The translations under genes were made by a program, and so were the position numbers. Of a stretch of DNA of 64,000 bases, positions 44,036-53,014 are shown piece after piece. The DNA comes from JASHPR01 sp963842355 (lineage in GTDB: Bacteria; Actinomycetota; Actinomycetes; Streptosporangiales; Streptosporangiaceae): NCBI GenBank assembly GCA_963842355.1, contig CAWJGC010000011.1, positions 310,001-374,000 on the forward strand. The letters run 5' to 3'. The notes under the pieces were generated by a model, which worked only from the letters and a program-made list of their open reading frames with translations, searched no databases and was not told where the DNA came from. The stretch's first letter is position 1, and each line of letters opens with the position of its first letter.

Positions 44036-45355
44036 TCAGCCCGGGCCGCTGTCGGGCGGGACCGGCGGCGTCGGCCGCGTCGGCCGCGGCGGCCGCAGGT
44101 GCGGCCACGCGTAGCAGATCGACGCCGCGGCGGGTACCGCGACGATGGCCCCCGCGATGCCGGCGACGATCCCCCCGACCGCCAGGACCAGGATGATCGC
44201 GAGCGGGTGCAGCCGCACGATCCGCCCCACCACCAGCGGCTGCAGCAGATGACTCTCTATCTGGTTCTCCGCGAGGAAGATGGCCAGCAAGATCACCGCC
44301 GCGAGCCAGCCCTTGGTGCCGAGGGTCACGATGATCGCGAGCGCGCCGGCCACGAGTATCCCGACCAGCGGCACAAAGGCGGCCAGGAACACCAGGATGA
44401 CCAGCGGCACGAGCAGCGGGACGCCCAGGATGAACAGGGCCAGGCCGATGACGACGGCGTGGATGGCCGCGACGGCCGTGGTGCCCCGCATGTAGTTGAC
44501 CAGGGCCGCCCACGCCGCCGGGCCCGCGTTCCGGGCCCGCGTCCTGCCCTCGGGCGGCAGGCCCTTGACCAGCCAGGCCCAGATCCGCTCACCGTCCTTG
44601 AGCAGGAAGAACGTGATGAACAGCACGAGGACCAGGCCGGTCAGCAGCTCCAGGAAGATCTTCCCGCCGGTCACCACCGTGCCCGCGATCAGCGACTTGT
44701 GCTGGGAGAGGAAGTGCGTGAGTTCGGTGTAGTACTGGTTGAGCCGCGCGCTGCTGAGGTGGAACGGCGGCCCGGCCAGCGAGGCCTGCACCTGATGGGC
44801 GGTGTGCTTCACCTCTCCGGAGAGCCTCGGGTAGTCGGCGCTCACCCGGTTGGCCGCCAGCACGCCGATCCCGGCCAGGACCGCGACGGCGGCCAGGACC
44901 GTGCACCACGTCGCCGCGAGCGAGGGCATCTTCCGGCGCAGCCGTGCGGTCAGCGGCTGCAGCAGGGCGGTCAGCAGCAGCGCCGCGAAGCACGGCAGGA
45001 CCACCAGGCTCAGCGCGCTGGCCACCCGGAACGCCACGTAGACCAGGAGACCGACCACGAGCAGGCGCCACGACCAGGCCGCCGCCCGCTGCAGGACGCC
45101 CGGCACCGCGGGCTCCCGCGGGAGCCGCGGGTCGGCCGGGGCCCGCAGGCCGCCGGCGGGTCCGTTGGCCGTCTCGCCCGCCCCGGCCCGGAGTCCGTCC
45201 GCCCCGTCCGGCAGGCCGTTCACCCCGCTCGCGCGGTCGCCCGTTCCGCCGGGGGTGTCTTCGCCTGGCCCGGCGCCGGCCTGGGTTGGCGCAAGGTCAT
45301 CCACATCGCTGCTCCTGTTACGGCGCCATGCCCACCGGCCAGTCATGTCATCCAT
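44036..45355 (-). CDS. AI-2E family transporter (UPF0118)
   Basis: A 439-residue membrane protein with a disordered N-terminus (about 85 residues) and eight spans: LLVVGLLVYVAFRVASALSLV, LAATWCTVLAAVAVLAGIGVL, LFITFFLLKDGERIW, and the family end IFLAENQIESHLLQPLVVGRIVRLHPLAIIL. Members export autoinducer-2 or carry ions; substrate here unknown. ATG 45355 or 45346. Divergent from the DUF3093 gene. Confidence 0.88.
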   Translation of the reverse strand: MDDMTGRWAWRRNRSSDVDDLAPTQAGAGPGEDTPGGTGDRASGVNGLPDGADGLRAGAGETANGPAGGLRAPADPRLPREPAVPGVLQRAAAWSWRLLVVGLLVYVAFRVASALSLVVLPCFAALLLTALLQPLTARLRRKMPSLAATWCTVLAAVAVLAGIGVLAANRVSADYPRLSGEVKHTAHQVQASLAGPPFHLSSARLNQYYTELTHFLSQHKSLIAGTVVTGGKIFLELLTGLVLVLFITFFLLKDGERIWAWLVKGLPPEGRTRARNAGPAAWAALVNYMRGTTAVAAIHAVVIGLALFILGVPLLVPLVILVFLAAFVPLVGILVAGALAIIVTLGTKGWLAAVILLAIFLAENQIESHLLQPLVVGRIVRLHPLAIILVLAVGGIVAGIAGAIVAVPAAASICYAWPHLRPPRPTRPTPPVPPDSGPG

Positions 45356-45376
45356 GTAACCAACTACGGTGGACTG

Positions 45377-45853
45377 ATGCGCAGCTACACCGAACACCTC
45401 CGCGCTCCGGCCGCGTCATGGGTACTCGGCATGGTCTCGGCGGTCATCCTCGCCAGCACCGCCTGGGCCGGATTCAGCCTGATCGTGGCCATCGCGTCCT
45501 ACGCCGTATTCTGCGGTGGATGCGCCGCGGTCCTGCTGGCCTGGGGCCACGCCACGATCGAGGTATCCGACGGCGAACTGCGCGCCGGTTCGGTCACGCT
45601 GCCGCTGGCCCTGGCCGGGGAGGTGTCCGCGCTCGACGAGGCCCAGGCCCGGGCGCTGCGCGGGCCGCGGGCCGACCCGTCGGCCTTCATGCTGATCAGG
45701 CCGTACCTGAAACTCGCCGTGTACATCGAGGTCACCGGGGAAGACCAGAAACGGCCGTACTGGCTGCTCGGCACCAGGCGGCCGGCGGAACTTGCCGCCG
45801 CCATCGAAAGATCACGGCCACAGGCCCGCACCGGCGGGACCGCCGTGGGATGA
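45377..45853 (+). CDS. DUF3093 family protein
   Basis: A 158-residue protein with two membrane spans near the N-terminus (SWVLGMVSAVILASTAW, SLIVAIASYAVFCGGCAAVLL) and a soluble part with LMLIRPYLKLAVYIEVTGEDQKRPYWLLGTRRPAELAAAI, typical of DUF3093. Role unknown. It sits by dut as in related actinomycetes. ATG 45377. Confidence 0.87.
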   Translation: MRSYTEHLRAPAASWVLGMVSAVILASTAWAGFSLIVAIASYAVFCGGCAAVLLAWGHATIEVSDGELRAGSVTLPLALAGEVSALDEAQARALRGPRADPSAFMLIRPYLKLAVYIEVTGEDQKRPYWLLGTRRPAELAAAIERSRPQARTGGTAVG

Positions 45854-45883
45854 TCGGCAGACTGCCGGGAGGAAGGATCGGGG

Positions 45884-46153
45884 ATGTCAGGTAAGCGGGC
45901 CGACGGCGGCAACCGGGTGCTTACCGGCCTGGCCGGCCTGGCCGCGGCGTTCGGGGCGCGGAAACTGATCCATTTCGCCTGGAAGCGGATCACCGGCAAG
46001 GAGCCGCCCGAGCATCCCGAGGACCCGCAGGTCGCCCTCGGCGAAGCGCTCGCCTGGGGCGTCGCTATCGGGGCAGGCGTCCAGATCGCCCGGCTGCTCG
46101 CGACCCGCGCGACGTCCAAACGGATCAGCGGACCGCAGGAGCCCGCGGACTGA
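45884..46153 (+). CDS. DUF4235 family membrane protein
   Basis: An 89-residue protein with the DUF4235 pattern: FGARKLIHFAWKRITGKEPPEHPEDPQVALGEALAWGVAIGAGVQIARLLATR. Function unknown. ATG 45884 with GGAGGAAGG upstream; 30 bp after the DUF3093 gene and probably co-transcribed. Confidence 0.87.
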   Translation: MSGKRADGGNRVLTGLAGLAAAFGARKLIHFAWKRITGKEPPEHPEDPQVALGEALAWGVAIGAGVQIARLLATRATSKRISGPQEPAD

Positions 46154-46300
46154 CCGGCGGCGCGCCGCGGCCTCCCCGCCTGGCCAGCGGCCGATCGGAG
46201 GAAGTTCAGCGGGCCGATCACCGTCGGGCGTATCCATCCGGCGGCCGGCGGGCCAGGATGGAGGCAGGCGGGCAGGCCGGGCAGGCCGGGGAGGTGGCCG

Positions 46301-47539
46301 ATGGCCGAGCGGAGGGTCCTGGGCGTCGTTCTGGCGGGCGGCGCGGGGACGCGCCTGGCCCCGCTCACCGCGGACCGGGCCAAGCCAGCGGTGCCGTTCG
46401 GCGGCCTCTACCGGCTGGTGGACTTCGCCCTGTCGAACCTGGTCAACTCCGGCATCCGGCGGATCGCCGTCCTCACCCAGTACAAGAGCCACAGCCTGGA
46501 CCGGCACATCACCACCACCTGGCGGCTGAGCAGCCTGCTCGGCAACTACGTCACGCCGGTCCCGGCCCAGCAGCGGCTCGGACCGCACTGGTACACCGGG
46601 TCCGCCGACGCGATCTACCAGTCGCTGAACCTGATCTACGACGACCAGCCGGACATCGTGATCGTCTTTGGCGCCGATCACGTGTTCCGGATGGATCCGA
46701 TGCAGATGATCGACCAGCATGTGGCGTCCGGCACCGGCGCCACCGTGGCGGCCCTTCCCGTGCCGCGCCCGGACGCCACGGCGTTCGGGGTCATCCAGAC
46801 CGAGGCGGACGCGCGCACGGTCGCGGCCTTCCTGGAGAAACCAGCCGACCCCCCGGCCCGGCCCGGCCACCCCGACCAGGCCTTCGCCTCGATGGGCAAC
46901 TACGTCTTCACCACGGACGTGCTCGTCGACGCGTTGCGCAAGGACGCGGCCGACGGCGACAGCCGGCACGACATGGGCCGGGACATCATCCCGATGCTGG
47001 TGCGGCAGCGCCTGGCCCAGGTCTATGACTTCCTGGACAACGAGGTGCCGGGCGCGGAACCGCGGGATGCCGGGTACTGGCGCGACGTGGGCACGCTGGA
47101 TTCCTACTTCGAGGCGCACATGGACCTGTGCGCGGTCCACCCGGTGTTCAACCTGTACAACGGGCAGTGGCCGATCCTCACCCAGGTGCCCTCGCAGCCG
47201 CCCGCCAAGTTCGTCCACGACGACGGCGACCGGGTCGGCCGCGCGATCAACAGCGTCGTCAGCAACGGCGTCGTCGTCTCCGGCGGGCTGGTCCGCAACT
47301 CGGTGCTCTCACCCGGAGTCCGCGTGAACAGCTGGTCCCGGGTGGAGCGCGCCGTGGTGCTGCACAACACCCGCATCGGCCGCCACGCCGTGATCGAGAA
47401 CGCGATCCTGGACAAGAACGTGGACGTCCCCGAGGGCGCCCAGGTCGGCGTGGACAAGGACCGCGACCGGGCCCGCGGGTTCACCGTGTCGCCGGGTGGC
47501 GTCACCGTGGTCGGCAAGGGCCAGCCGGTGCCGCCTTGA
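46301..47539 (+). CDS. glgC: Glucose-1-phosphate adenylyltransferase
   Basis: A 412-residue ADP-glucose pyrophosphorylase for alpha-glucan synthesis. The nucleotide loop is LAGGAGTRLAPLT, followed by RAKPAVPFGG, the substrate segment GADHVFRMD, and FLEKP. Left-handed beta-helix repeats form the C-terminal part. ATG 46301. It leads directly into the glycosyltransferase gene. Confidence 0.95.
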   Translation: MAERRVLGVVLAGGAGTRLAPLTADRAKPAVPFGGLYRLVDFALSNLVNSGIRRIAVLTQYKSHSLDRHITTTWRLSSLLGNYVTPVPAQQRLGPHWYTGSADAIYQSLNLIYDDQPDIVIVFGADHVFRMDPMQMIDQHVASGTGATVAALPVPRPDATAFGVIQTEADARTVAAFLEKPADPPARPGHPDQAFASMGNYVFTTDVLVDALRKDAADGDSRHDMGRDIIPMLVRQRLAQVYDFLDNEVPGAEPRDAGYWRDVGTLDSYFEAHMDLCAVHPVFNLYNGQWPILTQVPSQPPAKFVHDDGDRVGRAINSVVSNGVVVSGGLVRNSVLSPGVRVNSWSRVERAVVLHNTRIGRHAVIENAILDKNVDVPEGAQVGVDKDRDRARGFTVSPGGVTVVGKGQPVPP

Positions 47540-47556
47540 CCGGGGCCAGAGCTGCG

Positions 47557-48768
47557 GTGGCCGGCCCGCAGGGCCCGCTCCCCAAGGGCCGGCTCAACGT
47601 GGCGATGATGACCAGGGAGTACCCTCCGGAGATCTACGGCGGAGCCGGAGTGCACGTGGAGTACCTGGCCCGCGGGCTCGTCGGGCTGGTGAACCTCACC
47701 GTGCACTGCCAGGGGGCCGACCGGCCCGGAGCGGTCGCGCACCGGCCCTGGGACCGCCTGGCCGGGACGAACCCGGCACTGCAGACGATGTCCACCGATC
47801 TGTCGATGGCCGCCGCGGCGGCCTCGGCCGACCTGGTGCACTCCCATACCTGGTACGCGAACCTGGCCGGCCACGTGGCCTCCCTGCTGTACGGCATCCC
47901 GCACGTGGTCACCGTCCACTCGCTGGAGCCGCTGCGGCCGTGGAAGGCCGAGCAGCTCGGCGGCGGGTACGTGCTGTCCTCCTGGTGCGAGCGGACCGCG
48001 GTCGAATCGGCGGCCGCCGTCATCGCGGTCTCCCGCGGCATGCGGGAGGATCTGCTCGGGGCGTACCCGGCGGTTCCCCCCGAGCGGGTACGGGTCATCT
48101 ACAACGGCATCGACACCGACGAGTACTCCCCGGACCCGGCCACCGACGTGCTGGAGCGCTACGGCGTCGATCCCGCCGGGCCCAGCGTGGTGTTCGTCGG
48201 GCGGGTCACCCGGCAGAAGGGACTCCCGGTCCTGCTGCGGGCCGCCGCCGAGATCGACCCGGCCGCGCAGCTCGTGATCTGCGCGGGCCAGGCGGACACG
48301 CCCGAGATCGAGTCCGAGGTCGGCGATCTGGCCCGGGAACTGCGGGCGAGCCGGAGGGGCCTGACCTGGCTCTCCGGGATGCTCGCCCGGCGCGAGGTGA
48401 TCCAGCTGCTGACGCACGCCACGGTATTCGCCTGCCCGTCGCTCTACGAACCGCTCGGCATCGTCAACCTGGAGGCCATGGCCTGTGGCACCGCGGTCGT
48501 CGGCTCCCGGGTCGGCGGCATACCCGAGGTGGTGGCGGACCAGGAGACCGGCCTGCTGGTTCCGCCGGGGAATCCGCCCGCCCTGGCCCGCGCCATCAAC
48601 GTGCTGGTGACCGACGAGCGGCGGGCGGCCGAGATGGGCCGGCTGGGCCGCGAGCGCGCCGTGGCCGACTTCGGCTGGGATCGCATCGCCGCGCAGACGG
48701 CCGCGCTGTACTCCGAACTCGCCGCACGCCGCCCGCCGGGCCAGGCCGGCGGGGTCGCGGACGGGTGA
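47557..48768 (+). CDS. glgA: GT4 glycosyltransferase, glycogen/maltose-1-phosphate synthase type
   Basis: A 403-residue GT4 protein: MMTREYPPEIYGGAGVHVEYLARGL, HSHTWYANLAG, VYNGIDTDEYSPD-type segment, VGRVTRQKG, and the donor site FACPSLYEPLGIVNLEAMACGTAVVGS. In actinomycetes this form (GlgA/GlgM) uses ADP-glucose to make maltose-1-phosphate or glucan. The start is GTG 47557, or TTG 47536 overlapping the glgC stop, which would couple the two. Confidence 0.88.
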   Translation: MAGPQGPLPKGRLNVAMMTREYPPEIYGGAGVHVEYLARGLVGLVNLTVHCQGADRPGAVAHRPWDRLAGTNPALQTMSTDLSMAAAAASADLVHSHTWYANLAGHVASLLYGIPHVVTVHSLEPLRPWKAEQLGGGYVLSSWCERTAVESAAAVIAVSRGMREDLLGAYPAVPPERVRVIYNGIDTDEYSPDPATDVLERYGVDPAGPSVVFVGRVTRQKGLPVLLRAAAEIDPAAQLVICAGQADTPEIESEVGDLARELRASRRGLTWLSGMLARREVIQLLTHATVFACPSLYEPLGIVNLEAMACGTAVVGSRVGGIPEVVADQETGLLVPPGNPPALARAINVLVTDERRAAEMGRLGRERAVADFGWDRIAAQTAALYSELAARRPPGQAGGVADG

Positions 48769-48803
48769 GGGCCTCGTGCGATCTTGACTATCGCGCCAGG
48801 TTT

Positions 48804-48815
48804 GAGATATATCTC
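48804..48815. promoter_or_regulatory. GAGATATATCTC palindrome upstream of DUF1707 gene
   Basis: A perfect 12-bp AT-centred palindrome, striking in GC-rich DNA, about 28 bp before the DUF1707 start. The position suits an operator over the promoter. The binding protein is not in the window. Confidence 0.5.
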
Positions 48816-48842
48816 GATCTGAGCAGTGGAGGAGGAGTCCCG

Positions 48843-49475
48843 ATGGTGTCCAACGGCCAGCACGAGCCACCCCCCGCGCCGGCGATCCGCGCGTCCGATC
48901 AGGACCGGGACGCCGTCGTGCAGCGGCTGCAGCAGGCGTTCGCCGAGCGCAGGCTCGACGACGACGAGTTCGATGAACGGATGCGCGCCGCGCTCACCGC
49001 GCGGACCGCCCCGGACCTGGACAAGCTCACCGCTGACCTGCCGGCCCCCGGGCCCGGGCGGGCCGGGCCCGTGAGCACGCCGGCCCGGCGCCCGGGCCGC
49101 TGGGCGATGGCGTACAAGAACTCGGTCCGCCGGGGCGGGCGCTGGCGCGTCCCCGAGCGCTTCACCTCCGTCGTCTACAAGGGCTCGGGCTGGCTCGACC
49201 TGCGAGCGGCCGAGCTGACCGCACCCGTCACCACCGTGATCGCGGTCGCCTACAAGTCACGGATCGACATCCTGGTCCCGCCCGGCGTCCGGGTCGAGAT
49301 GGAGGGGTTCGGGGTCAGCAAGGGCTGGTCCGCGGAGGAGGAGCAGGAAATCGGGCTGTCCCACGACGCGCCCACGGTGCACGTCCGGGGCATCTCCTAC
49401 AAGGGCACGATCGAAACCCGCACCAAGCCGCCGGAACTCGGCGCGGGGTCAGGGCCGACCGCGGCGATCAGGTGA
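48843..49475 (+). CDS. DUF1707 SHOCT-like domain protein
   Basis: A 210-residue protein. DUF1707 (IRASDQDRDAVVQRLQQAFAERRLDDDEFDERMRAAL, about 14-50) then a C-terminal region with repeated beta strands (FTSVVYKGSGWLDLRAAELTAPVTTVIAVAYKSRIDILVPPGVRVEMEG) like LiaF-type cell-wall-response domains. AGGAGGAG ahead of ATG 48843. It overlaps the convergent VOC gene by 8 bp. Confidence 0.87.
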   Translation: MVSNGQHEPPPAPAIRASDQDRDAVVQRLQQAFAERRLDDDEFDERMRAALTARTAPDLDKLTADLPAPGPGRAGPVSTPARRPGRWAMAYKNSVRRGGRWRVPERFTSVVYKGSGWLDLRAAELTAPVTTVIAVAYKSRIDILVPPGVRVEMEGFGVSKGWSAEEEQEIGLSHDAPTVHVRGISYKGTIETRTKPPELGAGSGPTAAIR

Positions 49476-49968
49476 CCGAGCCGGCCGCCGCGCCGGTGAC
49501 CCGGTCCCCCCACCGGGCCAGCTCGCCCTCCAGGTCGAGCGGCGCGATCATCTCGCCGGTCCGCATTTCCCGCTCCCAGTCCTCGGCCGGGACCCGCCAC
49601 ATCACCTCGAACTCGATGCCGCTGGGGTCCTTGGCGTACAGGGACTTGGACACCCGGTGGTCGCTCGCCCCGACCAGCGCGCCGCGGCCGGCCAGCCTGG
49701 CCCGGATCTCCGCCAGTTCGGCCAGGGTGCCCACCTCCCAGGCCAGGTGGTAGAGCCCCACGTAGGGGTTCTGCGGCCGGGCGGCGGCCTCGCCGACCTC
49801 GAACAGCCCGAGGTCGTGATCGTTGGCCGACCCCGGCGCCCGCAGGAACGCGGCCTGGCCCGGGATCTCCATGCGTACCTCGAAGCCGAGCGCGTGGCGG
49901 TAGAACTCGGCCGTCCGCGCGAGGTCGGCGACGTAGAGAACTGCGTGGTTCAGGCGGCGTACGGGCAT
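49468..49968 (-). CDS. VOC family (glyoxalase-like) protein
   Basis: A 166-residue vicinal-oxygen-chelate protein: RRLNHAVLYVADLARTAEFYRHALGF, the second metal-binding module with YVGLYHLAWEV and DPSGIEFEVMW. Catechol 2,3-dioxygenase-like proteins share this; the single domain may act as dimer. Metal ligands are His7, His in YHLAW and Glu near 118. Substrate unknown. Confidence 0.87.
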   Translation of the reverse strand: MPVRRLNHAVLYVADLARTAEFYRHALGFEVRMEIPGQAAFLRAPGSANDHDLGLFEVGEAAARPQNPYVGLYHLAWEVGTLAELAEIRARLAGRGALVGASDHRVSKSLYAKDPSGIEFEVMWRVPAEDWEREMRTGEMIAPLDLEGELARWGDRVTGAAAGSVT

Positions 49969-50058
49969 GGCTGCTCCCCTGGATCGGCGTCCTGCCAGTG
50001 AAAAGGCCGCGCCGGCCGGTCTGATTCCCGGGCCCCGGCCGTCGTGGGTACCGGCGGG

Positions 50059-51267
50059 TCACGCCGTCGCGGGCCGGCCGCTGTAGACCCCGCGGGGACG
50101 GATCGGTGTGGCCCGCGCGTACTCCTCCAGCGCGTGCGCCAGCCAGCCCGCCGTCCTGGCCACGGCGAACACCGCCTCGCCGCCCCCGGGGATCATCCCC
50201 GTCACCGTGGCCAGCACGGCGAGCGCGAACTCGATGTTCGGCGCGGGCAGCGCCCGGCGCCGGGCTTCGGCCAGGACGGCCTGGGCCACGGCCAGGCGGC
50301 CGGACTCCGGTGCCGCCGCGGCGATCAGATCCAGGAGCAGAACGGCCCGCGGGTCACCGGTCTGGTACACGAAGTGGCCGAGCCCGGGGATCCGCTCCCC
50401 GCGGCGGAGCAGCTCGCCGACCACGCGCGGCGCATCGGCCGGGTCCCTGGCCGACTCGAGCATCACCTCCGCGCCGAGCGACGCGCCGCCGTGCAGAGCG
50501 CCGCTCATGGCGCCGAGCCCGGTGCCGACCACCGCGTAGGGGTCGGCCCGCACCGAGGCCGCGACCCGCGCGGCCAGCGTCGAGGCGGCCAGTTCGTGGT
50601 CGGCCAGCAGCACCAGCGCGGCGCGCAGCGCGCCGATCAGGCCCGCCGGGGGCGGGCGCAGGCACAGCTTCACCGCCAGGCGCCCGGCGATGCTGCGGTC
50701 GGGGGGGCGCTCGGCGGCCGCGGGCAGGCAGTCGACCATGCCCGCGATCAGGCCGCGCGCCGCGGCGATGACCGCGGGCCGGTCCAGGTGCAGCCGGAGC
50801 CGGTCGGTGGCCGCCACCGCGGGGACGATCACCTGCAGCCGCTCCAGCGGGTAGGTCCCGGGCGGGAGCGCGGACTGCGCGGCCGTGCCCGCGGCGATCG
50901 CCTCGCCGGTGGCCTGCCACGGGCCGGAGACGGCCGCGTCCTCGAACGAACCCGTCCACAGCAGGCCTGCCACCTCCTCGAAGCTCCGGCTGGTCGCCAG
51001 CCCGATCGCGTCGTGGCCGCGGAAGCGCAGACGGTCCTCCGAGATCTCGGTCAGCTCCGACTCGATGACCAGTTCAGCGCTCCCCAGCGCCCGGCGCGGC
51101 CTGCCCCGCCGGGCCAGGCCCTCTATCTCCGTCGCGTCGAACAGGCTGGCCCGGCCGTCGGAGCCGCGGCGCGAGGTGAGCACCCCCCGGCTCACGTAGG
51201 AGTACAGGCTGGCCAGCTTGATGCCCAGCCGCTGCGACGCTTCAACCGCGCCGATCCACTCCGTCAC
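50059..51267 (-). CDS. Citrate synthase-like protein with N-terminal helix-turn-helix
   Basis: A 402-residue protein: residues 1-60 are a MerR-type winged helix (WIGAVEASQRLGIKLASLYSYVSRGVLTSRR), then a citrate synthase fold with GALHGGASLGA, GLGHFVYQTGDPR and NIEFALAVL. The active-site His and the Arg of DPR are present. Related actinomycete proteins exist beside a second citrate synthase; whether this one is catalytic or a citrate-sensing regulator is unclear. GTG 51267 with GGGAGG upstream; divergent from the next gene. Confidence 0.85.
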   Translation of the reverse strand: MTEWIGAVEASQRLGIKLASLYSYVSRGVLTSRRGSDGRASLFDATEIEGLARRGRPRRALGSAELVIESELTEISEDRLRFRGHDAIGLATSRSFEEVAGLLWTGSFEDAAVSGPWQATGEAIAAGTAAQSALPPGTYPLERLQVIVPAVAATDRLRLHLDRPAVIAAARGLIAGMVDCLPAAAERPPDRSIAGRLAVKLCLRPPPAGLIGALRAALVLLADHELAASTLAARVAASVRADPYAVVGTGLGAMSGALHGGASLGAEVMLESARDPADAPRVVGELLRRGERIPGLGHFVYQTGDPRAVLLLDLIAAAAPESGRLAVAQAVLAEARRRALPAPNIEFALAVLATVTGMIPGGGEAVFAVARTAGWLAHALEEYARATPIRPRGVYSGRPATA

Positions 51268-51467
51268 ATCCCCGCCTCCCCGCTCCCGCCTCCCGGCCGC
51301 GTTCAGGCTTCCGGACCGGGCTCCGCCCCGTGACATTGATTTTAATCGACATTGACTGATGTAGATATCGTGATTCAAGCTATCAGTACCAGGCCGTGCC
51401 GCGCCTCGCAACGGGGGCATGCCGTGATGAAGGCCTTGTCGGCGCGACGTCCAGAAGGAGACCGCAG
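51268..51467. promoter_or_regulatory. Divergent AT-rich promoter of the citrate synthase pair
   Basis: The 200-bp gap holds an AT-rich island at about 51331-51380. It contains a direct repeat ACATTGA at 51333-51339 and 51349-51355 (16 bp apart) overlapping a palindrome GATTTTAATC (51338-51347), which are good operator candidates, perhaps for the HTH-citrate synthase itself. Confidence 0.5.
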
Positions 51468-52649
51468 ATGCCAGAAACCGGGCAGATCATGAGCAATGGT
51501 GGCGGCCGCAACGGCGCAGACGCACCCGCCGGGCTCGAGGGGGTGATCGTCGCGCACACCCGGATCGGCGACGTTCGCGGCCTGGAGGGCTTCTACCACT
51601 ACCGGCAGTACGACGCCGTCGAGCTGAACCGGCGCCGGTCCCTCGAGGACGTCTGGCACCTGCTCTTCCGCGGCCACCTGCCCGACCGGGCCGAGCTGGA
51701 GGCCTTCCGGCGGGAGATCTCCGAGCACCGGAGGCTGCCGGATGACCTGATCCCGTTCCTGCGGGCGCTGGCCGCCACCGAGCCGTTCGACCCGATGGCC
51801 GCGCTGCGCACGGCGATCTCGGTGCTGGCCCAGCGAGCCGGCTTCCGCTCCTGGCTCGACATCACGCCGGAGCAGCTCTACGACAACGCCCTGCAGCTCT
51901 CGACGCAGACGCCGGTGCTGCTCGCCGCCCTGCACCGGCTCCGCCACGGGCACGAGCCGGTGGCGCCGGACCCGGAGCTGTCCGCCACGGCCAACTACCT
52001 GTACCTGCTCAGCGGCGAGCACCCGGACCCGCAGCGCGTCTGGGCACTGGAACGGTACCTGATCTCCACCATCGACCACGGGTTCAACTCCTCGACCTTC
52101 ACCGCGCGGGTGATCGCCTCCACGGGCGCCGACCTCGGCGCCGCGGTGGTCGGGGCCATCGGCGCCCTGTCCGGGCCACTGCACGGCGGCGCGCCCGCCC
52201 GCGTGCTGGAGATGCTCGACGACATCGGGAGCGCGGACCGGGCCGAGGCCTGGGTGCGCGACACGGTCGCGCGCGGCGGCCGGATCATGGGTTTCGGCCA
52301 CCGCGTCTACAAGGGCAAGGATCCGCGCTCGGCGCTGCTGCGCGAGGTCGCGGACACCGTCGGCGGGCCCACCGCGGAGTTCGCGATGTCCGTCGAGGAC
52401 ACGATCGTCGCGGTGCTCGCCGAGACCAAGCCCGGGCGGGCGCTCAACGCGAACGTCGAGTTCTACGCCGGGGTCGTGATGGACGCGTGCGGCATCCCGC
52501 GGAACATGTTCACGCCGACGTTCGCCTCCAGCCGGGTCATCGGCTGGTGCACGCACGTCCTGGAGCAGGTCTCCGGCAACCGGCTGATCCGCCCGGCGGC
52601 CCGCTACGACGGCCAGCCGGCGCCGGAGCCGGTTCCGGGCGGCGACTAG
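51468..52649 (+). CDS. Citrate synthase/2-methylcitrate synthase
   Basis: A 393-residue type II-like citrate synthase: HLLFRGHLPDRAEL, GALSGPLHGGAP, MGFGHRVYKGKDPRS and ALNANVEFYAGVVMDACGIPRNMFTPTFASSRVIGW, all usual for these enzymes. ATG 51468 is chosen for GAAGGAG 8 bp upstream. It condenses acetyl- or propionyl-CoA with oxaloacetate; no propionate gene is nearby to decide. Confidence 0.92.
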   Translation: MPETGQIMSNGGGRNGADAPAGLEGVIVAHTRIGDVRGLEGFYHYRQYDAVELNRRRSLEDVWHLLFRGHLPDRAELEAFRREISEHRRLPDDLIPFLRALAATEPFDPMAALRTAISVLAQRAGFRSWLDITPEQLYDNALQLSTQTPVLLAALHRLRHGHEPVAPDPELSATANYLYLLSGEHPDPQRVWALERYLISTIDHGFNSSTFTARVIASTGADLGAAVVGAIGALSGPLHGGAPARVLEMLDDIGSADRAEAWVRDTVARGGRIMGFGHRVYKGKDPRSALLREVADTVGGPTAEFAMSVEDTIVAVLAETKPGRALNANVEFYAGVVMDACGIPRNMFTPTFASSRVIGWCTHVLEQVSGNRLIRPAARYDGQPAPEPVPGGD

Positions 52650-52674
52650 ACAGCGTCAGCCCGGGGCGCGGCGG

Positions 52675-52863
52675 TCAGCGGCCGAGCTGGCCCCGGTTTC
52701 GCATCCCGCGGATCCGGCGCCGCTGCGACGAGTCAAGCATCCGCCAGGCGATGACGGGGATGGCGATGGCGAGGACGATGACCCCGAGTGCCAGCCACGG
52801 GCTCACGATGAACAGGATGAGCCCAAGAATGACCCCGCCGATGCCGAACATCAGATGACGCAT
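52675..52863 (-). CDS. Small two-span membrane protein
   Basis: A 62-residue protein: MRHLMFGIGGVILGLILFIVSPWLALGVIVLAIAIPVIAW then a basic tail. ATG 52863 follows GGAGATCGAC. No family recognised; a small membrane protein convergent with the citrate synthase. Confidence 0.65.
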   Translation of the reverse strand: MRHLMFGIGGVILGLILFIVSPWLALGVIVLAIAIPVIAWRMLDSSQRRRIRGMRNRGQLGR

Positions 52864-53014
52864 GTCGATCTCCGTTTCTGGCGGGACACTGAATTCCAGT
52901 TCCCACTGCTGCAATGCCAGGCTATCCCCTTAAGGTTCCTGGGCCGACCACCATGGGCGGACCCGCGGCTCGGCCTCGACCTGCGATGATGGGCAGCCCG
53001 ACCTGGAGGACCCG

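Noticed and set aside
43478..45376. Very long plus-strand open frame ahead of the DUF3093 gene
   Set aside because: It runs opposite dut and the AI-2E permease; only the part from ATG 45377 has family sequence.
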